In this document: positions 1 to 5,181 of the stretch, one piece after another
Numbering within the stretch: position 1 is the stretch's first letter
Layout of the letters: the number at the start of each line of letters is the position of its first letter
From: SSEF01 sp964398485
GTDB lineage: Bacteria > Patescibacteriota > Minisyncoccia > Moranbacterales > UBA1568
DNA: 5,181 bases
NCBI GenBank assembly: GCA_964398485.1
Contig: CAYNMD010000044.1
Coordinates: forward strand, 1 to 5,181
Direction of reading: 5' to 3'
The notes under the pieces: model-generated
What the model was told of the DNA's origin: nothing
The model's database searches: none
What the model saw: only the letters and a program-made list of their open reading frames with translations
Translations under genes and position numbers: made by a program

Positions 1-48
1 ATGTAGTCCACAATTGATGAGTTACTTGCTTTTGCATACTTGTCTTTT

Positions 49-366
49 ATGATATTTATTTTCTCTTGGGTTGTTCTAACAAGTAGTATAGGGTTCTTTT
101 TGATGGGTTGGGATAAATCAAGATCAAGGGAACGAGGATCTCAGCGTATTCCCGAAGGGATATTGCTCTTTTTGGCTACTATAGGTGGTGCAGCTGGGGT
201 TTTAGCAGGAATGTTTTTCTTCTACCACAAGACAAAGACCTGGTATTTTTTGTTGAGCGTGATAATTTTATTTTTGCAACAGTGTATGTTATTGAGCTTG
301 GTATATTGCGCTTACCAAGATAGAGGATGCTCTTTTTTGGGAGTAAGCTCAAAAATCATGTGGTAG
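49..366 (+). CDS. DUF1294 family small membrane protein
   Basis: Predicted 105-aa inner-membrane protein of unknown function. The family pattern is visible: a first hydrophobic helix (about residues 1-20), then the DK pair (22-23) with a basic stretch, the RIPE motif (33-36), a glycine-rich second helix (about 38-57; GG at 46-47), the HKT motif (60-62), and a third helix (about 66-88). This order (YxxDK, RIPE, GG, HKT) is typical of DUF1294 proteins, some of which are fused to cold-shock domains; none is seen here. The ATG at 49 is preferred over an in-frame TTG at 40, because it is the stronger codon and sits just before the first helix. Neither has a Shine-Dalgarno motif. An in-frame TAG at 4-6 limits any extension. 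The last 17 or so residues form a polar tail with no recognised motif, encoded where the gene overlaps the convergent membrane-protein gene by 55 bp. The family call is fairly sure; the function is unknown. Confidence 0.82.
   Translation: MIFIFSWVVLTSSIGFFLMGWDKSRSRERGSQRIPEGILLFLATIGGAAGVLAGMFFFYHKTKTWYFLLSVIILFLQQCMLLSLVYCAYQDRGCSFLGVSSKIMW
292..352. repeat. 8-bp perfect inverted repeat spanning the convergent 3' ends
   Basis: TTGAGCTT (292-299) is the exact reverse complement of AAGCTCAA (345-352), with 45 nt between. The right arm shares bases 345-348 with the GTAAGC arm of the inner hairpin, so the two structures exclude each other. No T-run follows on either strand. This could be an alternative 3'-end structure, but short repeats in coding DNA can be coincidence. 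Confidence 0.3.
310..348. repeat. Imperfect hairpin inside the convergent gene overlap
   Basis: GCTTAC (310-315) pairs with GTAAGC (343-348). After a 3-nt bulge (340-342), 316-320 pairs with 335-339 (one G-T pair). After one mismatch, AGAG (322-325) pairs with CTCT (330-333) around a GATG loop. The minus-strand stop codon (314-312) lies in one arm. Neither strand has a T-run after the outer stem, so this is not a canonical intrinsic terminator. It could still slow or end transcription from both sides, or be chance, since both strands are coding here. Confidence 0.35.
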
Positions 367-2621
367 GGAGATCCCCAGACCGGCTTAGCATTTTGTGCAA
401 GGAATTCAGTAAAGGTATTAATTTTTTGACTATAACTACTGTGGGGATTATTTATTGCTTCAAAGTTAAGTGATTTGCTGAAGAAGATGTATTGTACCCC
501 GAGAGAGCGGAGTATATCGGCAGTCCTTGTTTCTTTGTAAGTCTTGATGAGGCAGGAAAAAGTATCAAGATGACTATCCATGAAGGCTCGTTCGGTATTG
601 TTCTCTATACCATACCAAAAACGGGAATCTGTCATGTACACTTTTTGCTGTAGGTGAGTATTGAGAATACTCATGGCCTCAGCATGGCCAGGCTGAAGTG
701 GCTCGAGATATTCTTTAGTAGAGTGAGCTTGAGTAAAGAAATCATATTGATCATCTAGACCAATAAATTTTAGTCTCATAAGAAACTGTCCAAGGAGAGC
801 GATAACAAAGAGGGAAACGATGAAATAATACGTTTTGGGGCGATCGGTGAATTTTTCAGAGATAAAAAATACGACCAAAAAAAAGATTGGCCATACGGTA
901 ACGATATACCAGGCAATTTGTTTGCCAATCATTAGCCAAAAGATGGTGCTTGAGCTTATGAGTATACCAAAAAACCAAAACCAAGAGTTTTTATGAGGGG
1001 TTTTCTTTCTGAGAAGAGATAGGAGTCCAAAGGGTAGTATGGCTAAAAAGATAAATCCTATTTCAGTAGCAAAAGTATTTACTTGAGTATTCATGGAAAA
1101 TCGCCAAGGAAAGAGGATGATGTCGCGAAGAGATTTCTGAGCGAAGTGGTCAAAACGGCCGTAGTCTTCTAGAGATCCAGTAGGGTGACAATCAGTGCCT
1201 CTGCTCGATAGCGTGTTTTCAATTTGAAAGCGAAGGGTGTGTTGGGGTGATGAATCCTGATTAGCTAAAAATCCTTGCAGAATCCAGGGAATAAGTGGGG
1301 TAGTTACTACAAAAACAGAGAAGACTGCAGTTTTTGATATACTAATTACCTTTTGATATTTGAGGTATTTTTCAACCAATAAAGCGATGATAAACCAGCC
1401 TGGGATAAAAAAAAGAGCGGTAAGTTTAAATGTAGCAGCACTTCCTAAGAGGAAGAGACTGAGATAGAGTAGGGGTGTTTTTTTAAGCTCCCAGTATGAT
1501 GCAAGAGTATAAAATGCCATGATAAAACATGCCAACATGAGTATATCTGGTTTTGTTTCAAAAAAAGCCAAGGCTGAAAACATCGGAAATGAAAGGAAGG
1601 CTACTGCTCCAAAAAAACTGTATTTTTTATCCGAAAACCTACGAAAGAGGTGCCAGAAAAAATAAGTAGCTATACAGAGACTATAGGCACCAAGAGCGAG
1701 AGCAAAAGTTTGATTTGATTCATTGGTAGCAGTGCTAATTGCCGCGGCGATGTTTTCGTAAGGAATAGGAAGGCGAATTGGTGGGTATACTGTTTGTTGG
1801 GTGATATGTCTAATATGGTCATAGTAGAGGGTGCTATCATCGAATCCACTTGGTACAGGACGCACTGTCTCACTGAGATTTAAAACGAGAAGCAGTATAA
1901 GGAATGAGAAAATGATTCGAAAATAAATGGATAATGATACATTTAATGAAACTGGGACTTGTAATTTTTTCCACAACTGATGGAGGAGGGGAAGTTGCCA
2001 AAGATGGAGACTAACGAGTAGGAAAAGCAATACCGATTGTGTTAGTATGTTGGTACTGCGGAGAAGAAAAATAATCCAACTGAGGGCGATGATGCCAAGA
2101 ATGATAGTCAGGGAAACTGCAGGAATCTGGTTGAAGGTAGGAGAAATTTTTGTAAGTTTTTTGACGATTATTGAACCGAGGAGGAAGCAAGTAGAAGTGA
2201 ACAATCCATAAACTATACTGATTGAGATTAATGATTTTGTAAAAAAAATATTAGCAGTCCATATGTCATGTGGAAGTAAGATTGGAATGTTTCCACGAAC
2301 AAGCCAGGGAACGATGAAAATACTAAGATTGAAGTAGAGGATGGCTAGTAGGAGGATGAAAAAAAATGATTTTAGAATACGAGAGAGTCCTGTCTGTTTT
2401 GATGTTAACCATTGGCGTGATAAAAATAACGCCACGATAGAGGTTGCTAAACAAGTCAGAACGGTTGGGTGCCAGAGGACGTTTTTTTCGAAGTGGAGAC
2501 GAAACCAGGTAAGGGTGGTAAAAACGGCAAAGATACTGGCAGATAGTATGAGAAAGGCGTTTTTCATGGACTGGATTCGGTGTAATACTAAATGTGGAAA
2601 TAGTTGTTTTGAGCATAGCAT
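312..2621 (-). CDS. Large polytopic membrane protein, GT-C (ArnT/PMT-like) glycosyltransferase candidate
   Basis: A 769-aa protein with about 16 hydrophobic helices spread over residues 21-613, followed by a soluble C-terminal domain (about 640-769). GT-C enzymes transfer a sugar from a polyprenyl-phosphate donor to protein, lipid or glycan on the outer face of the membrane. Supporting signs are an acidic motif after an early helix (GFDDSTLYYDH, 259-269), matching the place where GT-C enzymes carry catalytic acidic residues in the first large loop. There is also a conserved-looking ETKPD before a helix (355-359), and a C-terminal domain with an ILRSLGVQYIFF segment (703-714) like that of GT39/PMT_2-type proteins. 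Length and topology fit; donor and acceptor cannot be read. The start is uncertain: the ATG at 2621 gives the full frame, but the ATG at 2567 (residue 19, MKNAFLIL) lies right before the first helix. The only RBS-like signal is a GGGA too close to the 2621 start. The gene is divergent from the pilus-type ATPase, and its 3' end overlaps the DUF1294 gene. Confidence 0.72.
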   Translation of the reverse strand: MLCSKQLFPHLVLHRIQSMKNAFLILSASIFAVFTTLTWFRLHFEKNVLWHPTVLTCLATSIVALFLSRQWLTSKQTGLSRILKSFFFILLLAILYFNLSIFIVPWLVRGNIPILLPHDIWTANIFFTKSLISISIVYGLFTSTCFLLGSIIVKKLTKISPTFNQIPAVSLTIILGIIALSWIIFLLRSTNILTQSVLLFLLVSLHLWQLPLLHQLWKKLQVPVSLNVSLSIYFRIIFSFLILLLVLNLSETVRPVPSGFDDSTLYYDHIRHITQQTVYPPIRLPIPYENIAAAISTATNESNQTFALALGAYSLCIATYFFWHLFRRFSDKKYSFFGAVAFLSFPMFSALAFFETKPDILMLACFIMAFYTLASYWELKKTPLLYLSLFLLGSAATFKLTALFFIPGWFIIALLVEKYLKYQKVISISKTAVFSVFVVTTPLIPWILQGFLANQDSSPQHTLRFQIENTLSSRGTDCHPTGSLEDYGRFDHFAQKSLRDIILFPWRFSMNTQVNTFATEIGFIFLAILPFGLLSLLRKKTPHKNSWFWFFGILISSSTIFWLMIGKQIAWYIVTVWPIFFLVVFFISEKFTDRPKTYYFIVSLFVIALLGQFLMRLKFIGLDDQYDFFTQAHSTKEYLEPLQPGHAEAMSILNTHLQQKVYMTDSRFWYGIENNTERAFMDSHLDTFSCLIKTYKETRTADILRSLGVQYIFFSKSLNFEAINNPHSSYSQKINTFTEFLAQNAKPVWGSPYHMIFELTPKKEHPLSW

Positions 2622-2637
2622 ATCCCGTTTGTTATAT

Positions 2638-2665
2638 TTAACATTTACCTGAGAAATGCTATCTT
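2638..2665 (+). promoter_or_regulatory. Sigma70-type promoter of the GspE/PilB-family gene
   Basis: The -35 is TTAACA (2638-2643, 5 of 6 to consensus) and the -10 is TATCTT (2660-2665, 4 of 6), with 16-bp spacing. An extended-10 TG at 2657-2658 (TGCTATCTT) strengthens the call. The predicted start of transcription is near 2672, giving a leader of about 20 nt to the ATG at 2692. Confidence 0.5.
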
Positions 2666-2674
2666 ATTGAGAGT

Positions 2675-2690
2675 AGATTATATTTAATCT
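2675..2690. promoter_or_regulatory. Interrupted palindrome just before the ATPase start codon, possible operator or hairpin
   Basis: AGATTA (2675-2680) and TAATCT (2685-2690) are perfect inverted repeats around a TATT spacer, ending one base before the start codon at 2692. The element covers the expected transcription start of the plus-strand gene and contains the minus-strand TATAAT. A protein bound here could therefore affect both genes. In RNA it would be a weak 6-bp AT-rich hairpin. No regulator gene is in the window. Confidence 0.4.
2677..2682 (-). promoter_or_regulatory. Minus-strand -10 hexamer for the membrane-protein gene
   Basis: Read on the minus strand, 2682-2677 is a perfect TATAAT. 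It would start transcription near 2670 and give a leader of roughly 49 nt before the ATG at 2621. No convincing -35 hexamer is seen at 16-18 bp spacing, and there is no extended-10 TG. The region is AT-rich, so the match may be chance. It lies inside the palindrome at 2675-2690. Confidence 0.35.
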
Positions 2691-2691
2691 T

Positions 2692-3885
2692 ATGGCGACA
2701 GAAAGTATTGTTTTCCGTGATGCATCTGGTTCTGATCTGGTAAGCCCTATTGTGCAAGAGGCTGTTCTGAGGGGGACATCAGATATTCACATTGAAGCCA
2801 TGCCAGATGAAGTGCTGGTCCGGTTTCGTATTGATGGGGTACTTCAAACACATGCTCATGTTGCCAAAGGTGATCATGAGCATGTGATTAACCACCTCAA
2901 GGTACTCTGCAACATGGAGGTTGGGCGGGTACGACTCCCTGAGGATGGGCATTTTGCTGTTCGCCTCCCAGATGAGGATGGTAAGGGTGAGCGTACTATT
3001 GATGTTCGTGTCTCTATTTTTCCAACAGTCAATGGGCCAACTGCAGTACTGCGACTACTCAATCGGTCAGACATGCTTATCTCTCTCGACGAGGTGGGTT
3101 TTGATGCAGCTATTCGTGATCGAGTAAAACAACTTACTCTTGGAAGTTATGGCATGATTCTAACCACTGGACCAACAGGTTCAGGAAAGACGACGACACT
3201 CTATTCGATGTTGATGGAAGTCAATCGGAAGGAGCGAAATATCATGACCCTAGAAGACCCGGTGGAAGTTTTTATTGATGATATGCGCCAGAGTCAAATC
3301 ATTCCAGAAATCGGTTTCACTTTCGCCAAAGGAATGAAAAGTATCTTGCGTCAAGATCCAGATGTGGTCATGATTGGTGAAATTCGTGACTCAGAAACGG
3401 CTGAGCATGCTGTTCAGGCATCGCTTACAGGGCGAGTCGTCTACTCTACCCTTCATGCTAATACAACTATCGGTGGCGTTGCTCGTCTTATTGATCTCAA
3501 CATAGAGAGAGGGCTTATTGCTTATGCTGTTCGAGGAGTTATTGCCCAGCGTTTAGTGCGCAAAATCTGTGAGCATTGTCGTCAGCCAGATCCTTCACCA
3601 CGAACAGAGTATGTAAATTATCTAGGAGTTCAGGGTATGGGCATCAATTACCAGAGAGGCGCTGGCTGTTCTGAATGCGCAGGTACAGGCTATCGTGGGC
3701 GTATCGGAGTTTTTGAAGTACTTGTTTTTGATGATGAACTTCGAGCAATGATTGTTGACAAAGCTTCTATGAGTGAGCTTCAAGCATATGCTGAACGATC
3801 AGGGATGACTACCCTTCGTCAAAATGCCATCAATCTGGTGATGCAGGGAATAACCACGGTTGATGAAGCCATTCGGGTTATTTAG
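2692..3885 (+). CDS. GspE/PilB-family type IV pilus or type II secretion ATPase, short form without the N-terminal domain
   Basis: A 397-aa cytoplasmic motor ATPase. Family members form hexamers under the inner membrane and power pilin or pseudopilin assembly. The N2-type domain comes first (TSDIHIE 29-35, RFRIDGVL 44-51, RLPEDG 81-86). It is followed by Walker A GPTGSGKTT (160-168), an Asp box TLEDPVE (186-192), Walker B DVVMIGEIRD (224-233) and a His box STLHAN (252-257). A four-cysteine zinc site follows (C293, C296, C326, C329). That site marks the GspE/PilB assembly type rather than the retraction ATPase PilT. The usual N1/MshEN region is missing: family members are commonly about 500-570 aa, and an in-frame TAG at 2674 blocks any upstream extension. 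The His box reads HANTT where many relatives have HTNDA. No Shine-Dalgarno motif precedes the ATG. No pilin, PilC/GspF or prepilin peptidase gene is nearby. The family is certain; pilus versus secretion is not. Confidence 0.95.
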   Translation: MATESIVFRDASGSDLVSPIVQEAVLRGTSDIHIEAMPDEVLVRFRIDGVLQTHAHVAKGDHEHVINHLKVLCNMEVGRVRLPEDGHFAVRLPDEDGKGERTIDVRVSIFPTVNGPTAVLRLLNRSDMLISLDEVGFDAAIRDRVKQLTLGSYGMILTTGPTGSGKTTTLYSMLMEVNRKERNIMTLEDPVEVFIDDMRQSQIIPEIGFTFAKGMKSILRQDPDVVMIGEIRDSETAEHAVQASLTGRVVYSTLHANTTIGGVARLIDLNIERGLIAYAVRGVIAQRLVRKICEHCRQPDPSPRTEYVNYLGVQGMGINYQRGAGCSECAGTGYRGRIGVFEVLVFDDELRAMIVDKASMSELQAYAERSGMTTLRQNAINLVMQGITTVDEAIRVI

Positions 3886-3940
3886 GAAGTGATCTTTATC
3901 GAGCGTCTAGCGTATTACTTTGAAAATCTGTTTTTGTTGT

Positions 3941-4990
3941 ATGAAACTGGTTGATTTGGATAGATATTACTACAGTCTTCCTGAAGATTTAATTCGTAAA
4001 GTACCACTCGAACCACGCGATAGCGCCCGGCTTTTTGTCTACGATACGAAAACAGACGTCGTTACTTTTGATACCTTTCGGAATATAGCTAAATATCTTC
4101 CCGCACACTCACTCATGGTTCTTAATGATACCAAGGTGTGGCCAGCGAGGCTCTGGCTCAAAAAAGCAACAGGAGGGAAAATTGAAGTCTTGGTACTTGT
4201 TAATGAATGGGATGGGAAGGGACTCATTCCGGCACTTGTGGATAGGAAGGTAAATATCGGTGACGAACTGACTTTTTTAGATGGATCAAAATTTATTGCA
4301 GAAGATCATCAGGAGCAAAAATTTTTCTTTCGTTTAGAAAGTAAGCAATCTTTGCAGGCATTACTCCAAGAATTTGGCACTACTCCGATCCCACACTATC
4401 TTGAAGGGGAAGAAAAGGAAGATGAATCCCTGCTTCGCAAGCGGTATCAAACCGTTTTTGCTGCTGCTGGGGCATCGGTGGCGGCTCCGACGGCATCGCT
4501 CCACTTTACTGAGGCAGTTTTTGCGGGCTTGAAGGAGAAAAATATTGAGACAGCCAAGGTGACTTTAAATGTTGGCCTTGGGACTTTTGCACCGCTTCGC
4601 GAAGAAAACTTCCAAACAGGAAAATTGCATGGTGAGTGGGTCGTGGTGTCAGATGAGACAATAAAAGCATTGGAGAAAGCCAAAGCAAATAAACGCCCGA
4701 TTATTGCTGTGGGCACTACAACGACGCGGACTTTAGAAACACTGGCCAAGTACGATAAGTCGCAGGTACTTTCTCTGGAAGCGAATCTCTTTATTTATCC
4801 GCCCTATGAGTTTCGCATGACTGATATACTCATCACCAATTTTCATCTCCCTCGGACTTCGCTCATGCTTCTCGTGGATGCTTTTCTTCAGTACAAGGGT
4901 GCAAAAAGAGGGGTAGTGAATCTCTATGAGGAGGCTATTCGGGAAGGATTTTCATTCTACTCTTTTGGGGACAGTATGCTTATCCTCTAG
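3941..4990 (+). CDS. queA: S-adenosylmethionine:tRNA ribosyltransferase-isomerase
   Basis: A 349-aa cytoplasmic enzyme of queuosine synthesis. It moves the ribosyl part of S-adenosylmethionine to preQ1 at the wobble position of tRNA, giving epoxyqueuosine. Family motifs run the full length: an N-terminal YSLPEDLI (11-18), LNDTKVWPARL (61-71), TGGKIEVL (77-84), TPIPHYL (148-154), RYQTVFA (168-174), SVAAPTASLHFT (179-190), TLNVGLGTF (208-216), VGTTTTRTLE (257-266), FIYPPYEF (284-291), ITNFHLPRTSLMLLV (298-312) and FYSFGDSMLI (339-348). Length is normal for QueA. The ATG at 3941 gives the typical MKL start; an in-frame TTG at 3920 would add a cysteine-rich heptapeptide not expected in the family. 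TLNVG replaces the common TLHVG. The gene follows the ATPase by 55 bp with no clear promoter between, so read-through is likely. No tgt or queG lies in the window. Confidence 0.97.
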   Translation: MKLVDLDRYYYSLPEDLIRKVPLEPRDSARLFVYDTKTDVVTFDTFRNIAKYLPAHSLMVLNDTKVWPARLWLKKATGGKIEVLVLVNEWDGKGLIPALVDRKVNIGDELTFLDGSKFIAEDHQEQKFFFRLESKQSLQALLQEFGTTPIPHYLEGEEKEDESLLRKRYQTVFAAAGASVAAPTASLHFTEAVFAGLKEKNIETAKVTLNVGLGTFAPLREENFQTGKLHGEWVVVSDETIKALEKAKANKRPIIAVGTTTTRTLETLAKYDKSQVLSLEANLFIYPPYEFRMTDILITNFHLPRTSLMLLVDAFLQYKGAKRGVVNLYEEAIREGFSFYSFGDSMLIL

Positions 4991-4998
4991 AAAAGAGG
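4984..4998 (+). other. Small hairpin at the queA stop codon
   Basis: CCTCT (4984-4988) pairs with AGAGG (4994-4998) around a 5-nt loop, and includes the first base of the queA TAG stop. No T-run follows, so it does not qualify as an intrinsic terminator. It might protect or mark the mRNA 3' end. Confidence 0.25.
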
Positions 4999-5002
4999 GG
5001 AG

Positions 5003-5031
5003 TTGCCAAGTAGGTCACAAATCGCTAGAAT
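5003..5031 (+). promoter_or_regulatory. Sigma70-type promoter of rplI
   Basis: TTGCCA (5003-5008, 5 of 6 to the -35 consensus) and TAGAAT (5026-5031, 5 of 6 to the -10 consensus) are separated by the ideal 17 bp. The pair begins 13 bases after the queA stop. Transcription would start near 5038, leaving a leader of about 20 nt before the rplI ATG at 5059. This is the best promoter match in the window. Confidence 0.6.
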
Positions 5032-5058
5032 GAGGTGTAATTTTAGATTTTCTTGACT

Positions 5059-5181
5059 ATGAAAGTAATTCTGACACAAGACGTACCAAGCCTCGGCAAG
5101 GCAGGGGAGGTAAAGGAGGTAAAGAAGGGCTATGGTTTTAATTATCTTTTGCCAGAGGGTCTGGCTGAACTCGCTACACCC
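5059..5181 (+). CDS. rplI: Large-subunit ribosomal protein bL9, N-terminal part (cut by window end)
   Basis: The first 41 codons of bL9, a two-domain protein that binds 23S rRNA near the L1 stalk base and affects reading-frame maintenance. The start MKVILTQDV, then LGKAGEV (12-18), VKKGYGFNYLLPEGLA (21-36) and AT (39-40) match the N-terminal domain signature of the family (MKVIL, LGxxGxxVxVKxGYxRNxLxPxGxA). GYGFNYL stands where many bacteria have GYARNFL. The frame is open to the window edge; the long connecting helix and C-terminal domain lie outside. No Shine-Dalgarno motif precedes the ATG; the leader is T-rich. The gene has its own strong promoter after queA. Confidence 0.95.
   Translation, partial: MKVILTQDVPSLGKAGEVKEVKKGYGFNYLLPEGLAELATP

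Noticed and set aside
40..48. TTG start for the DUF1294 protein
   Set aside because: The ATG three codons later is the stronger start codon and fits the family's usual N-terminus; the choice remains slightly uncertain.
1..48. Promoter or end of an upstream gene before the DUF1294 protein
   Set aside because: TTGATG (14-19) and TACTTG (37-42) are poor hexamers, and with only a few bases upstream no other gene end can be shown.
2341..2652. Open frame of about 103 codons on the plus strand opposite the start of the large membrane-protein gene
   Set aside because: Its product has no recognisable motif, it is fully antisense to a gene with clear membrane helices, and it fits a chance frame.
3920..3940. 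In-frame TTG start giving queA seven more residues (KICFCC)
   Set aside because: The family normally begins at the MKL encoded from 3941; the extra cysteine-rich stretch has no family support and no ribosome-binding site.
3886..3940. Promoter for queA in the 55-bp gap after the ATPase gene
   Set aside because: TATTAC (3913-3918) is a 4-of-6 -10 match but no acceptable -35 lies 16-18 bp upstream; read-through from the ATPase promoter is simpler.
4447..4749. Open frame of about 100 codons on the minus strand inside queA
   Set aside because: It lies antisense to the most conserved part of QueA; the composition is that of a shadow frame.
4984..5000. Intrinsic terminator after queA
   Set aside because: The stem is only 5 bp and no T-run follows, so it is listed only as a small hairpin.
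5112..5134. AAAGGAGGT followed by an ATG at 5132, looking like a strong internal start
   Set aside because: It falls inside the conserved VKEVKKGYG coding part of bL9 and the ATG is out of frame; the product of that frame is unlike any known protein in the visible stretch.

Overview
This is ordinary bacterial chromosomal DNA of moderate to low GC, judged by eye. It carries five protein genes and no visible RNA gene, CRISPR array or mobile element. The lineage cannot be fixed from the window. Starts without Shine-Dalgarno motifs, a shortened type IV pilus/type II secretion ATPase standing alone, and a large polytopic GT-C-like membrane protein would fit a streamlined lineage such as Patescibacteria/CPR, but that is a low-confidence inference. 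An intact bL9 start would argue against the CPR subgroups reported to lack that protein. No in-frame TGA interrupts any gene, so the standard code reads well.

Layout, left to right. A small DUF1294-type membrane protein (49-366, +) runs into and overlaps by 55 bp the 3' end of a large minus-strand membrane protein (312-2621). That protein has about 16 membrane helices and resembles the GT-C/ArnT-like glycosyltransferases. A 70-bp intergenic region (2622-2691) separates it from a divergent plus-strand gene. This region holds a good plus-strand promoter, a perfect minus-strand -10 hexamer and a 16-bp interrupted palindrome. The plus-strand gene encodes a 397-aa GspE/PilB-family hexameric ATPase (2692-3885) that lacks the usual N-terminal N1/MshEN domain. 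After 55 bp comes queA (3941-4990), which makes epoxyqueuosine in tRNA. A strong sigma70-type promoter (5003-5031) then leads into rplI (bL9), which starts at 5059 and is cut by the window end.

The genes do not form one obvious pathway. queA and rplI are translation-related. The ATPase would power assembly of a type IV pilus-like filament or a secretion pseudopilus. The divergent membrane protein could transfer sugar from a lipid carrier to a protein or envelope glycan; a link to pilin glycosylation is possible but speculative.

The most useful second-look items are the T-rich starts without Shine-Dalgarno motifs shared by four genes, the shared divergent promoter with its palindrome, the N-terminally minimal ATPase, and the convergent overlap with two competing inverted repeats. 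No clearly new multi-gene system is visible.
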